This document shows positions 16,773-25,559 of a DNA stretch of 64,000 nt, one piece after another. Position 1 is the first letter of the stretch. Each line of letters starts with the position of its first letter. Source of the stretch: Parabacteroides sp. TM07-1AC (GTDB taxonomy: Bacteria; Bacteroidota; Bacteroidia; Bacteroidales; Tannerellaceae). The position numbers and the translations under genes were made by a program. The notes under the pieces were generated by a model. It had not been told where the DNA came from, made no database searches, and saw only the letters and a list, made by a program, of their open reading frames with translations. The DNA lies in assembly GCF_003480915.1 (NCBI RefSeq), contig NZ_QUKD01000001.1, forward strand, positions 868,001 through 932,000, read 5' to 3'.

Positions 16773-16994
16773 ATGGCAAAAAGAAACAGCAAGACGGCAG
16801 CGCAGCAGTGCAGATATTACGAGGTGGACAACATCTTCGTGTATATGGTGGAAACGTACATCAACGGCAATTTTGAAACTTTCCGAAGATTGTACCACGA
16901 ACTGAACAAGGACGCACGGAGGGATTTCATGGACTTCCTTCTCAGCGAGGTAGAGCCGACCTATTGGAGAGAGATACTGAAACAGATAATCTAA
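16773..16994 (+). CDS. Small conserved ICE protein, function unknown
   Basis: A 73-residue protein from the ATG at 16773 (MAKRNSKTAAQQCRYYEVDN); the frame is open further upstream, but only this start leaves the previous gene free. It has a basic N-terminus and an acidic, aromatic C-terminal half (DFMDFLLSEVEPTYWREI). No named domain recognised. It sits between the small membrane protein and the PcfK-like gene, 13 bases upstream of the latter. Confidence 0.65.
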   Translation: MAKRNSKTAAQQCRYYEVDNIFVYMVETYINGNFETFRRLYHELNKDARRDFMDFLLSEVEPTYWREILKQII

Positions 16995-17007
16995 AAATGA
17001 CAGCGAT

Positions 17008-17424
17008 ATGAAAGGAACAGACCATTTCAAGAGAACGATATATATGTACTTGGAACAGCGTGCGGAGGAAGATGCGCTATTTGCAAAGAAGTACCGCAAC
17101 CCTGCCAAGAACATGGACGAGTGCGTGACCCACATTCTGAACTATGTGCAGAAAAGCGGTTGCAACGGTTTCACGGACGGAGAGATATTCGGGCAAGCCA
17201 TCCACTACTATGAGGAAAACGAGATAGAGGTGGGCAAACCGATGGACTGCCAAGTGGTTGTGAACCACGTTGTGAAACTCACGGCAGAGGAAAAGGCGGA
17301 GGCACGTCAGAACGCTGTCCGCAAATACCAAGAGGAGGAACTCCGCAAGTTGCAGAACCGCCACAGACCGTCAGCGAGAAAAGAAAACCAACCCCAACCC
17401 TCATTATTTGATTTAGGCTTATGA
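17008..17424 (+). CDS. PcfK-like protein
   Basis: A 138-residue protein of the PcfK-like family, recognised by FKRTIYMYLEQRAEEDALFAKK near the start, the TDGEIFGQAIHYYEE region and a proline-rich tail ending PSLFDLGL. It overlaps the PcfJ-like gene by 4 bases (ATGA), the usual pcfK-pcfJ coupling of Bacteroides mobile elements. The family name comes from enterococcal pheromone plasmids; its biochemical role is unknown, but the pair follows conjugative elements. Confidence 0.8.
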   Translation: MKGTDHFKRTIYMYLEQRAEEDALFAKKYRNPAKNMDECVTHILNYVQKSGCNGFTDGEIFGQAIHYYEENEIEVGKPMDCQVVVNHVVKLTAEEKAEARQNAVRKYQEEELRKLQNRHRPSARKENQPQPSLFDLGL

Positions 17425-18752
17425 AACCGAAGACCAAGATACAGAAAGAGGTGGCAAGACTTTCCGCCAACCTTCGCCCCATATCAGCGACACAAATAGA
17501 TTGGGCATACCGCCACTGCGTTGAGCATATCGGCTACCGCACCAAGAAAGGGAACATCACCTGTTCCGACTGCGGTCACGAGTGGCACAGCGACAGCGGA
17601 CTATGCGACACCCTTGAAGGCTGCACCTGCCCCAAATGCCATGCCGAACTCAAAGTGCAGGACACACGCAGACGCATCTACAAGGAAACGCAGAATTTCA
17701 GCGTGATAACCACCTGCAAAGGGTATCAGGTAATCCGCGTGGCGCAGGTCAGATGCGAGAGCAGGAAAGGCGAACCGATGCGTTTCTACTGCCACGAGGT
17801 CGTGCAGCGTTGGATTTCACCCGACGGCAAGGTTACGGACATGGCGTTGCTCCGTGGCTTCCTTTTCTGCTATTGCGATGTGTGGGCATTAGGCAGCGAT
17901 ATGGAGGTAAGACCGCACAACAGCCTATACGATGATGTGGTGGCAAGAAGCTGTGCATATCCAAAGATGAGGATATTGCCCCAACTCAGACGTAACGGCT
18001 TCAAGGGCGATTTCCACGGCATCTCCCCCGTGCGTCTTTTCAAAGCCTTGCTTTCAGACCCAAGAATTGAAACCCTTATGAAAGGCGGTGAGATTGAGGT
18101 CATGAAACACTTTCTTTTCAATACCCGTACTGCCGATGAATGTTGGGCATCATATCTGATTGCCAAGCGTCACAAGTATCAGATAGACAACCTCTCAATG
18201 TGGTGCGACTATCTGCGTATGCTCAAAAAACTCGGTCAAGACCTCCGTAACCCGAAGAACATCTGTCCCGAAGATTTCATGGCGGCACACGACAACGCAA
18301 CCCGAAAAATTGAAGCCATACACGAGAAGGAAAGAGCCGCAGAGCAACGCCGTTGGGAGATTGAAAGGCGTGAGCGTGAGCAACAGCGACAACTCCAACG
18401 AAAGAAAGATGCGGAGGATTTCATCGCCAACAAATCCAAATTCTTCGGCTTGGTAATCACGGACGAGGAAATAATCGTCAAGGTGCTTGAAAGCATAGAC
18501 GAGTATTACAACGAGGGCAAGACGCAGGGCATCTGCGTGTTTGGCAGTGGATACTACAAGAAAGCCGACACCCTCATACTATCGGCAAGGATTGGCGATG
18601 AGATTATTGAAACCGTAGAGGTGGACTTGCGAACCCTCGAAGTGGTGCAGTGCCACGGCAAGCACAACCAGGACACCGAATATCACGAGCGCATCATAGA
18701 CCTTGTGAACAAGAACGCCAACCTTATCCGTGAGCGGATGAAAGCGGCATAG
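17421..18752 (+). CDS. PcfJ-like protein
   Basis: A 443-residue protein of the PcfJ-like family. It has an N-terminal zinc-ribbon-like part (cysteines in ITCSDCGHEW and CTCPKCHAEL, about residues 47-76), a middle region typical of PcfJ (PKMRILPQLRRNGF, DNLSMWCDYLRML) and a charged coiled-coil-like stretch rich in Glu, Arg and Gln at about 300-335. It is translationally coupled to the PcfK-like gene. The role is presumed accessory to element transfer or maintenance. Confidence 0.85.
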   Translation: MKPKTKIQKEVARLSANLRPISATQIDWAYRHCVEHIGYRTKKGNITCSDCGHEWHSDSGLCDTLEGCTCPKCHAELKVQDTRRRIYKETQNFSVITTCKGYQVIRVAQVRCESRKGEPMRFYCHEVVQRWISPDGKVTDMALLRGFLFCYCDVWALGSDMEVRPHNSLYDDVVARSCAYPKMRILPQLRRNGFKGDFHGISPVRLFKALLSDPRIETLMKGGEIEVMKHFLFNTRTADECWASYLIAKRHKYQIDNLSMWCDYLRMLKKLGQDLRNPKNICPEDFMAAHDNATRKIEAIHEKERAAEQRRWEIERREREQQRQLQRKKDAEDFIANKSKFFGLVITDEEIIVKVLESIDEYYNEGKTQGICVFGSGYYKKADTLILSARIGDEIIETVEVDLRTLEVVQCHGKHNQDTEYHERIIDLVNKNANLIRERMKAA

Positions 18753-18776
18753 CATAACCCCTAAAACAACATTGAT

Positions 18777-19034
18777 ATGGAAGTAAGAATTGAAAGTATG
18801 ATTTGTGTGTGGGATGATGCAATCCCCACGATGTTCCTTGAATTTGTGAACCTCCTCACTCTCACAACGAGTGAGGGGGAATTGAGAAAGAGCGTAAAGG
18901 AGTTTGCCGAGAAGCACGAACTTGACAAGTTTTTCCTTTACGGCTTCGGCTCACACCATTTCTACCTGCACCAACGCTACACAAGCAACCCCGAAATGGT
19001 GATGAAGAACAGAGTTCTGTCAGTACATTTTTAA
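18777..19034 (+). CDS. Hypothetical ICE protein
   Basis: An 85-residue protein (MEVRIESMICVWDDAIPTMF) in the plus-strand ICE block, 24 bases after the PcfJ-like gene. No domain recognised. The regular spacing to its neighbours and a shared codon style support it as a real gene. Confidence 0.6.
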   Translation: MEVRIESMICVWDDAIPTMFLEFVNLLTLTTSEGELRKSVKEFAEKHELDKFFLYGFGSHHFYLHQRYTSNPEMVMKNRVLSVHF

Positions 19035-19053
19035 CCATCTAAAAAGCAACATT

Positions 19054-19287
19054 ATGACAACACGAATGACCATCAACGGAGTAAGCACCTGCGCGGAAGC
19101 AGGTACGGAGAAATACGAGCGTTTCCAATCGGGTATCGGAAGACGCAGGCGGACACTTGTGCAGTACGACTACCGCCACCCCATAGACAGAGAATTGTTC
19201 TCTTGTGTCAAACCCACGTTGGACGAGTGCCGAGCCGCACGGGACAAGTGGCTGAACGCAAAGAAGGGAAAGGAGGACAGACTATGA
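19054..19287 (+). CDS. DUF3873-type small ICE protein
   Basis: A 77-residue basic protein whose core (MTINGVSTCAEAGTEKYERF, then RRRTLVQYDYRHPIDRELFSC) I recognise as the DUF3873 family common in CTnDOT-like elements. It overlaps the next gene by 4 bases (ATGA at 19284-19287). Function unknown. Confidence 0.75.
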   Translation: MTTRMTINGVSTCAEAGTEKYERFQSGIGRRRRTLVQYDYRHPIDRELFSCVKPTLDECRAARDKWLNAKKGKEDRL

Positions 19288-19529
19288 ACACGACCTATCA
19301 AACGCTGATAGTCAAGTTCAGCGAACCTATCACGGCATTGGACGGTATCTTTGACGATACCGGAGCGTGGGGAACGGACACCCTCAAGGGGTGGATAGAT
19401 GATTACGAAAGCACACGTTTCACCGCCACCGACAGCCATACGGCAGTCATCACGAGCGAGTACAATATGGAATGTGTGAAAGAGTGGCTACAACGGCAGA
19501 CCCCCATTTCCGAAATGCGAGAATTTTGA
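19284..19529 (+). CDS. Hypothetical small ICE protein
   Basis: An 81-residue protein from the ATG at 19284 that overlaps the stop of the DUF3873 gene, so the two are translationally coupled. It is acidic and mostly alpha/beta in appearance (MNTTYQTLIVKFSEPITALD), with no recognised domain. Confidence 0.65.
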   Translation: MNTTYQTLIVKFSEPITALDGIFDDTGAWGTDTLKGWIDDYESTRFTATDSHTAVITSEYNMECVKEWLQRQTPISEMREF

Positions 19530-19582
19530 ACGGGATGGCGGTGTCCGCACCGCCAATACTTAAAACCCTAAAAACAAAAGAT

Positions 19583-19891
19583 ATGATAGCCAAGACGATA
19601 TTACAGCAGATAGGCGGAAAACGCTTCACCGCCATGACAGGTAGCCGTGATTTCATAGATATGGGCAACGGCTTACGGATGAGCCTTGCAAGGAACAAAA
19701 CAAGTGCCAACCGCCTTGACATCATCTATGACGAAGGGGCAGACCTCTACAATATGCGCTTCTACCGCAGGACGTTCAGCAAAAAGACCTTTGAGTGCAA
19801 GACAAAGGACATTGCCGTACACGAGGGTATCTATTTTGATATGCTGGAGGAAATGTTCACGATGGTGACGGGACTTTACACACGCTTTTGA
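19583..19891 (+). CDS. Conserved hypothetical ICE protein
   Basis: A 102-residue protein from the ATG at 19583 (MIAKTILQQIGGKRFTAMTG); the frame is open further upstream but this start avoids overlap with the previous gene. It is basic in the middle and ends in a hydrophobic MLEEMFTMVTGLYTRF helix. It is the last gene of the plus-strand block. Function unknown. Confidence 0.65.
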   Translation: MIAKTILQQIGGKRFTAMTGSRDFIDMGNGLRMSLARNKTSANRLDIIYDEGADLYNMRFYRRTFSKKTFECKTKDIAVHEGIYFDMLEEMFTMVTGLYTRF

Positions 19892-20378
19892 GTGGCGGGG
19901 CGGCGAGAGCCGCCCTACTTTCTTTCAGTGAGCATGATGGCGGACAAAGAAAGTAGCAAAGAAACCTTTGTCCAATCTGCGATAACTAAAAAATCCGCAA
20001 GTAAAACTTGCGGAGGCTATATATTGGGTCGTTATTTTTTGGTGGAGGGGAATGATAATCTCGAACCGTTGAACTACACATTTCTGCTTCGTCTCCATTT
20101 CCCCCAACGATTTGATACGTTCAATCATTTTTGTTGTTCCTTTCTGAATTTTCCTAAATACTTTCTTCATAATTTCGCTATACTTTTTATGGTTAATAAC
20201 TATGTTTTGTATTGCTCTCACAACACTTACAACTTGAAGTGTTATTTGGAAACCGATAGGCAAAAATGGCTCAACGATGTCAATTAACGAGAAAATCCTA
20301 CGATAATCTATCAAGTGATAGAGCAAAAGACGTGCCAAGTTAAATATGGCACGTCTTTTGCCAGTTTTGTCAGTCCTT
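19892..20378. other. Gene-free stretch between convergent ICE operons
   Basis: This AT-rich stretch separates the plus-strand small-gene block from the minus-strand transfer operon. It holds a GC hairpin just after the last plus-strand gene (GGGCGGC and GCCGCCC near 19899-19915), a short hairpin CCGCAAG/CTTGCGG (19995-20013) and the strong 15-bp stem listed separately. Frames here show no domain and I do not support them as genes. Confidence 0.55.
20323..20361. terminator. 15-bp perfect stem, bidirectional terminator
   Basis: GCAAAAGACGTGCCA (20323-20337) is the exact complement of TGGCACGTCTTTTGC (20347-20361), with a 9-base loop. Being A/T rich at its outer ends it can work in either direction, between the plus-strand block and the end of the minus-strand tra operon. 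Confidence 0.75.
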
Positions 20379-20906
20379 TTATGGGATATACAACAGCGCA
20401 AACTCCGCCTTTCTCCGTTTGAGCAGCATGGCGTGGCGTTTTCCTTTGTAGTTGCAGAAGGCTATATACTCACGGTAGATGTTCCTGTCACCAGCTTCCA
20501 GCTTCTTGATTAAGGTGCTTTTGGGGATTGTTTTGCTGCCTAACAGCTTCGCCGGTCCCACATTGTAAGCTAACGTGCCAAGCAAAATCGAATCAACCCC
20601 GAATTTACGGAACATGGCGACAAATTTGCGCAGGTCTTTCCGCAAAAGTTCATCCGCATCCCGTTTTGTCATGGTTCGTGCCGAATACTTCTCGTTTGGC
20701 AAAAGTTTGTGACCCCAACCGACGTATGGGTAGTGTTTTTCTGAGTGCCAGCCTTCAAAGTAGCGGCAGCATAAAAAAGCACGTTCCATAAGCGGCAGTC
20801 GGTAGATTGCCGCCTGCCCGTCCGTTCCCTCTTGGCGGCTGATCTGCGCGGACACAGAACAGACCGTCAGAAGTGAACAGAGCATTGTCATGAATACACG
20901 CATCAT
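20379..20906 (-). CDS. Lysozyme-like protein of the transfer operon
   Basis: A 175-residue protein with a signal peptide (MMRVFMTMLCSLLTVCSVSA) and a phage-lysozyme (GH24-like) core: FEGWH carries the likely catalytic Glu and YVGWGHK is the degenerate counterpart of the family GYGH. The usual Asp/Thr partners are not obvious, so activity may be altered. It is the last gene of the tra operon, overlapping traQ by 4 bases. Known role of such proteins: local peptidoglycan opening for the type IV secretion apparatus in the periplasm. Confidence 0.75.
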   Translation of the reverse strand: MMRVFMTMLCSLLTVCSVSAQISRQEGTDGQAAIYRLPLMERAFLCCRYFEGWHSEKHYPYVGWGHKLLPNEKYSARTMTKRDADELLRKDLRKFVAMFRKFGVDSILLGTLAYNVGPAKLLGSKTIPKSTLIKKLEAGDRNIYREYIAFCNYKGKRHAMLLKRRKAEFALLYIP

Positions 20907-21406
20907 TTCAACAAGGGGCTGAAGTTGCCGATGGGAACGATGGTAAGATCGTCGTCCTTTACATTCCTGTTGTTGAAGTCAAATTCCAGTTCGTAGGAGT
21001 TGCTAAAGTTATCCTCCACCACCACGATGAAATTATGCGCCTCATCACCCGCCGCCGTGTAGTACAGGCGGAATTTTTCGTTCTCCAGCAGGTAGCGGTC
21101 GTTAGGCAGGAAGGTGATGCCGTTATCCATTTTGAGCGAGCCTTCCCCCTCGAACTGGAAATAGCGGATGGTATAGAGCGTACCCGAAAAGTCGCCCTCC
21201 TTTTTCAGTTCACAGCGGATTTCCACTGTCTGCCCCTTTACTACCTTGTTCGGCACGGGCATGACCTCCACCGTGAAGGGATAGGACTGCTGGATGTCCA
21301 TGTCATCGTCACATGACACGAGGGTGAATGACATGGCGGCTATCAGGCATAACGCCACTGCCTTGAATATTGATGTTCTCTTGTTTCTGTTGTTCAGTAT
21401 GTTCAT
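20903..21406 (-). CDS. traQ: Conjugative transposon protein TraQ (DUF3872-type lipoprotein)
   Basis: Started at the ATG at 21406 the protein has 167 residues; this start overlaps the traP stop by 4 bases and gives a lipoprotein signal (hydrophobic helix then FTLVSC). A longer frame exists upstream but runs inside traP. The mature part is beta-rich (PFTVEVMPVPNKVVKGQTVE, immunoglobulin-like). Position between traP and the lysozyme gene matches CTnDOT-family order. Confidence 0.8.
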   Translation of the reverse strand: MNILNNRNKRTSIFKAVALCLIAAMSFTLVSCDDDMDIQQSYPFTVEVMPVPNKVVKGQTVEIRCELKKEGDFSGTLYTIRYFQFEGEGSLKMDNGITFLPNDRYLLENEKFRLYYTAAGDEAHNFIVVVEDNFSNSYELEFDFNNRNVKDDDLTIVPIGNFSPLLK

Positions 21407-22305
21407 TGTTCTTCGATTTTTAGATGGTTGTTTTTCTGTTTTTTCGTTGTCAGTTGCAGGTACTCGTTCAAGTCCTTGCAACCGTCATAGAGGGAGGAAC
21501 GGTCGGTGACACGTTCCCCGTATCGCATGGTAAGTGCGGCAAGCGTCCGCCGTCCGGCTTCGTCACGGTCGAGGAAGCAGCCGATGCGCCCGTATCCGTC
21601 CAGCAATCCCGCCGCCTTCTCCACGTTGGCGACTGAGTTCAGCACAAGACAGTCAGCGTTACCGGTTACACCAAGCGTCACGGCAGAGAGAAAGTCCATG
21701 AAGCCCTCGAACACGAGGCACTCGTCAGCCGGGATGTCATTCGCCTTTACCAGTGATACAGACTTCGGAGGTATGCAACCCTTGAAATATCGGCTTCTGA
21801 CTTCATAGCCACCTGCCATGTTCGGAAAGCCAACGGCAAAATACCGTTTCCCACGCACACCGTAGTTCAAGCGGCAGCAGTGACGGGATGCGATGGCGTA
21901 AGGGATGCCCCGTTCCTCTAAATACTCCGTCAGCAGTGAGCGGAGCAGCGGAGCGACCTCCACATCCTCAAAAACGGATTCGGTCGGCTTCGAGAGATAG
22001 ACGGGCTTTTCCCATCCGGCAACCGTCATATTGGCGGCTTCCGCTATGAACTTCGCTTGCTTCATGAAGTCATCGCTTTGCAGAAACTCCCCGGCAAGCG
22101 TGAAGATGTCGCCGCCCTTGCCCAAACCGAAGTCGTACCAGAGCTGTTTCGCCACGTTCACACGGAAAGAGGATGTGCGCTCGCCCCTGTACGGGGCAAG
22201 ATACCACAGCTCGTTACCGCTCCTTCTGACAGGCTCATGCCCCAGCCGTGCGAGAAAATCCGCAAGCGGCATCCTTCTGACAGCATCTATTTCCGTCCTT
22301 TCCAT
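21403..22305 (-). CDS. traP: Conjugative transposon protein TraP (primase-like, zinc finger plus toprim)
   Basis: Started at the ATG at 22305 (MERTEIDAVRRMPLADFLAR) the protein has 300 residues; a longer frame upstream runs inside traO. It has an N-terminal CHC2-like primase zinc-binding domain in which the cysteines are largely absent (LWYLAPYRGERTSSFRVN, WYDFGLGKGGDIFTLA), and a toprim domain (ECLVFEGFMDFLSA at about 185, then GCFLDRDEAGRRT at about 255). Possibly it primes DNA in transfer; the gene lies inside the transfer operon. Confidence 0.82.
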   Translation of the reverse strand: MERTEIDAVRRMPLADFLARLGHEPVRRSGNELWYLAPYRGERTSSFRVNVAKQLWYDFGLGKGGDIFTLAGEFLQSDDFMKQAKFIAEAANMTVAGWEKPVYLSKPTESVFEDVEVAPLLRSLLTEYLEERGIPYAIASRHCCRLNYGVRGKRYFAVGFPNMAGGYEVRSRYFKGCIPPKSVSLVKANDIPADECLVFEGFMDFLSAVTLGVTGNADCLVLNSVANVEKAAGLLDGYGRIGCFLDRDEAGRRTLAALTMRYGERVTDRSSLYDGCKDLNEYLQLTTKKQKNNHLKIEEQ

Positions 22306-22312
22306 GCCCGTG

Positions 22313-22888
22313 TCAGTTGATGATGAACTTGATACCGACCCCGAACTGCGTGTGGAACTTCCGTGTGTCGCCACCCCAAAGGCAACGCTCCCGCAGGTTG
22401 GCAAGCAGGGCGATACGGTCTGCCACGTAACACTCCACATCGAGCGTCAGCGCACCGCCGTAGATGAAGGCGTCCCGGTCGTGCAGCGTGGAGCCGTCAT
22501 GCAGCACCTTCTTCCCCCAATTTACCGCCTCATATCCGGCGAGAGCCGAAGCCCCGGCATAGACGAAAACAATCTTTCGGGCGTCCGACAGTATCTTGAA
22601 GTAATAGCCGCCCTCCGCCGTGAACTGCGCCACGGGTATCTTGGTGTCCTTGTAGGGATTGTTCTTCAACAGGTATTCGCCACCGAACACCCACTTGTTC
22701 CCCTTCTTCGTGTAGGTGGAGAGAGCCGCCCCGAAGCTGTACCCGCCGTCCTTGCCGCCGAGATTGAAGCCGTCCGCCATGTCCGCCCTCACCTCGATGC
22801 CCTGCATCTTCGGCAGACACCGCTGGGCGTGCGCCTGCCCTGTAAAAAGGGCAAGCGACGCGATGATTATTGCGATGTACTTTCTCAT
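22313..22888 (-). CDS. traO: Conjugative transposon protein TraO
   Basis: A 191-residue outer-membrane-type protein with a signal peptide (MRKYIAIIIASLALFTGQAHA, cleaved before QR) and alternating aromatic beta strands (YSFGAALSTYTKKGNKWVFG, a C-terminal FHTQFGVGIKFIIN). This matches the TraO family of CTnDOT-like elements, a small beta-barrel thought to belong to the secretion apparatus. It lies between traN and traP with 2 and 7 base gaps. Confidence 0.85.
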   Translation of the reverse strand: MRKYIAIIIASLALFTGQAHAQRCLPKMQGIEVRADMADGFNLGGKDGGYSFGAALSTYTKKGNKWVFGGEYLLKNNPYKDTKIPVAQFTAEGGYYFKILSDARKIVFVYAGASALAGYEAVNWGKKVLHDGSTLHDRDAFIYGGALTLDVECYVADRIALLANLRERCLWGGDTRKFHTQFGVGIKFIIN

Positions 22889-22890
22889 GG

Positions 22891-23877
22891 TCAGCGTACT
22901 TGAAGTTCGTTGATGGTACCCGCGCGTACCAAATCCTCGTTCTCAATCACGAAGGACTGGTGACGGCCGCCGTTCTTCTCGTTCAATTCCACCACGAGGC
23001 ACTTGTCATCGGGGATGGTGAACTTCGCCATCGTGAAGACCGTGCGCTCGCTCTTTTTGCCCGGCACGAGGGTGGCGTAGTTCTGCGCGCGGAGCGGCAG
23101 AATAATCTGCTCCTGCACGGCAGTACGCTTCGCAACCTTCTTGTCCACGATTTTCCAAGTGATGTAGTCCACATCGAAAGGCACGTTGCTCTGGTTCTTT
23201 ATCTCCGTGTGGAAATAAAGCAAGCCGTTGTGCGTGTAGATGCCTTTCAACAGGTATTGGATGCCGAAACGCTTGCAGCCGATATGCTTCACCTCGCGCT
23301 TGTTCTGTTTGTGGATGGACTTCATGATAAGGCGCACCAGCATCGGGCTTTCGCTGCCCAGCTCTTTCAGATAGATTTCCTGCGCGTTGTTCGGGCGGTT
23401 CACCGTGCTGCCGTCATGGATGAAGTCGCACATCTCCACGTTGAGCAACAGCGGTTCGGCGGCGTACTTCACGTTGAAGGTGTAGAAACTGCCGTCCTCC
23501 GTGATGACGGACATATTCGTTTCGTTGGGAAAATTCCTTACGGTAGCCTTCACACGGATGATGTTCTCCGCTCCGTCGGCTTTCCCGGCAATCAGGTCGG
23601 GCGAGCCTAAATCGACATAGCGCACCTCCGCCGGAAAAATGACGTGGACGGTCTTGTCGTAGGTCACTTCCAGACCGTGCGGCGGTATCATGCGGTCGAA
23701 GGTCAGCTTGCGTGACAGCCCGTGATATAGGTCGCCGTCCGCCTCCTTCTGCGGATAGACCTCCTTCGTCAAGGTCGGTTGTTCACTTCCGTTGGTCGTT
23801 TCAACGGTTACATTCTCCTGCGCGTTGGCAGTTATGATGCCCATAGCGAGGGCAAACATGATGATTACTTTTCTCAT
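22891..23877 (-). CDS. traN: Conjugative transposon protein TraN (DUF4138 type)
   Basis: A 328-residue periplasmic protein with a signal peptide (MRKVIIMFALAMGIITANA, then QENV). The body has the VirB9-like pattern of the DUF4138 family (YDKTVHVIFPAEVRYVDLGS, then NIIRVKATVRNFPNETNMSV), suggesting a core-complex subunit that meets TraM (VirB10-like) and TraO in the envelope. Placed between traM and traO as in CTnDOT. Confidence 0.88.
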   Translation of the reverse strand: MRKVIIMFALAMGIITANAQENVTVETTNGSEQPTLTKEVYPQKEADGDLYHGLSRKLTFDRMIPPHGLEVTYDKTVHVIFPAEVRYVDLGSPDLIAGKADGAENIIRVKATVRNFPNETNMSVITEDGSFYTFNVKYAAEPLLLNVEMCDFIHDGSTVNRPNNAQEIYLKELGSESPMLVRLIMKSIHKQNKREVKHIGCKRFGIQYLLKGIYTHNGLLYFHTEIKNQSNVPFDVDYITWKIVDKKVAKRTAVQEQIILPLRAQNYATLVPGKKSERTVFTMAKFTIPDDKCLVVELNEKNGGRHQSFVIENEDLVRAGTINELQVR

Positions 23878-23911
23878 TACTTTTGGATTTTAGTGGTAAT
23901 TTTTATTGTTT

Positions 23912-25264
23912 TCAATATTTTTCTTGGTAAAGCATGACCCTGTACCCGGCTTTCAGATGCACCTTGACGGTTCGCATCTTTTTGGCGATGTACTGGCTCG
24001 TGCCTTGTATCAGCCCCTTGCCCAAGTCGGAGGCGAGCTGCGCCCCGGCATTGGTGGAGATGTTGATGCTGCTTCCCAGCGAGCCGCCCATGTTGGCGGC
24101 GACCTCCCGGACGGCGTTCATCTCCATCGAGTTCGGGATGAAGATGCCGGGCTGTCCGTCCGTGTCATAGACCGCAAGCTCCACGGGGATAATCGTGCCG
24201 TCGTATTCCAGCGAGGTAATCTCGATGTCGAGCCGCTCACCCTGTATCTTGCCCGTGCCGACCACCACCGCACCCCGGGGTATTGTCCTGCCTGCCACCG
24301 CCATAGGCTCCAGCAGGCGCAGCCTTACCGTCTGCCCGTCCGTCACGCTCTGCGCCCCATGCACGCACGCCGGTATGGTGTTCCTGTCCAATACCTCCGC
24401 CGTGCCGACAGCCGTGTTGAAACCCCGGTTGCGTTCCTGCGATAAGGCGGCGACAAACTCCGCGTTACTCATAGGCTGTGAGAGTGAAGAAACTACTTGA
24501 TGCTCCACCTGTCTGATAGGCATTGCCTTGTTCTTCTTCCCTTTCTGCACGGTAGTTGGCTCTGCCCTCTGTTCCGCCGATGGCTGTCCTCCGTTCTGAC
24601 CGCCCATGTACTTTGCCGCCAGCTCGTAGGACTTCTCCATAAGAGCCACCTGCTCGTCCATAGAGGAAGCCTTGCCCCTCTCGCTTTCCAGTTCCGACTC
24701 CAGCGATGCGATGCGCTCCAACAATTCGTCCATCTCCGCATTGTCGTTTTTCGGCTGGTCGTAGAAGTTTCCGAGCGTGGCGTTCAGGTCACGGTAGGCG
24801 GCTGCGGAGGACTGGATGGTCTGCGGCGTGGCTGGCTTTGCCCTTTCTTCCTTGCCGCCCGGATTGGCGAGGTCGAAGTCCACTCCGTTCTCCGTTCCCG
24901 CTATCTCGCGGTCGAACATGTCGCCCAGCTGCCCGATGGCACGGTTGCGGCTCTCCTGACGCTCTTCCATCTCCCCATGCTCGTAGGCTTTCAGCTTGTC
25001 GCCGATAATCTGCCGGTTCGCCTTGTCAGCGTCGGGCATCTCGGTGTTGTATCCGTCCGTTCCCGGCGGTTGCTCCTTGCCGGAGGACGGGGCGAATATC
25101 AGCCACATCGCCCCGATGAACACCAACACCATAGCGGGCAGCACGATCATCTTCTGCCGTTTCAGCCGTTGCGCCTCTGTCAGCGGTTCGCGCTCCTTTT
25201 TCGGTTTCCCCGTTTCGGGAGCAGCTTTGTTCTCTTTCGTCGGTTCATTCTTTGTCTGTTCCAT
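23912..25264 (-). CDS. traM: Conjugative transposon protein TraM (VirB10-like)
   Basis: A 450-residue protein with a cytoplasmic Lys/Glu-rich N-terminus, one membrane helix at about 38-60 (MIVLPAMVLVFIGAMWLIFA), a charged and coiled-coil middle, and a C-terminal VirB10/TraB-like beta domain (AGRTIPRGAVVVGTGKIQGE, then GTIIPVELAVYDTDGQPGIF). It would span the periplasm as part of the type IV secretion core. It overlaps traL by 20 bases. Confidence 0.9.
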   Translation of the reverse strand: MEQTKNEPTKENKAAPETGKPKKEREPLTEAQRLKRQKMIVLPAMVLVFIGAMWLIFAPSSGKEQPPGTDGYNTEMPDADKANRQIIGDKLKAYEHGEMEERQESRNRAIGQLGDMFDREIAGTENGVDFDLANPGGKEERAKPATPQTIQSSAAAYRDLNATLGNFYDQPKNDNAEMDELLERIASLESELESERGKASSMDEQVALMEKSYELAAKYMGGQNGGQPSAEQRAEPTTVQKGKKNKAMPIRQVEHQVVSSLSQPMSNAEFVAALSQERNRGFNTAVGTAEVLDRNTIPACVHGAQSVTDGQTVRLRLLEPMAVAGRTIPRGAVVVGTGKIQGERLDIEITSLEYDGTIIPVELAVYDTDGQPGIFIPNSMEMNAVREVAANMGGSLGSSINISTNAGAQLASDLGKGLIQGTSQYIAKKMRTVKVHLKAGYRVMLYQEKY

Positions 25265-25553
25265 ATAAATAAGGTGTTAAGTGATTGCCTGTTTCCGCCG
25301 GGGTCGGCAGTTCCACCCGTCCGGCGTGTCCCGTTTCCATATGTGAGCCGTCGTTCCTGCCGATGTCATAGACGGCTCTGCCGAAGGTGTAAAGGGCAAG
25401 CACCGCGAAGGCGGCGAACATCCCCAGCACGATGCGGCGGCGTGTTTCCGGCGGCAAGCCGTCCAGATACCCTTTGAGACTTGCCGCCAAGCGTTTCCGT
25501 TTGTCGTGGAGTTTCCAATACATGCCCCACATTGATTTTCTGATACTTTTCAT
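25245..25553 (-). CDS. traL: Conjugative transposon protein TraL
   Basis: A 102-residue protein with a basic N-terminus and one membrane helix at about 39-60 (IVLGMFAAFAVLALYTFGRA). Small single-helix proteins at this place, between traK and traM, are named TraL in CTnDOT-like elements. An in-frame ATG at residue 8 is an alternative start. Confidence 0.82.
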   Translation of the reverse strand: MKSIRKSMWGMYWKLHDKRKRLAASLKGYLDGLPPETRRRIVLGMFAAFAVLALYTFGRAVYDIGRNDGSHMETGHAGRVELPTPAETGNHLTPYLYGTDKE

Positions 25554-25559
25554 GTCCTG

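Noticed and set aside
19892..20287. Frame of 131 codons and its antisense frame of 158 codons
   Set aside because: Both cross hairpins and AT-rich sequence and lack any family features.
22031..22903. Plus-strand frame of 290 codons opposite traO and traP
   Set aside because: Shadow of two genes identified by signal peptide and toprim motifs.
24497..25477. Plus-strand frame of 326 codons opposite traM and traL
   Set aside because: Antisense of a VirB10-like gene; Arg/Cys-rich low-complexity translation.
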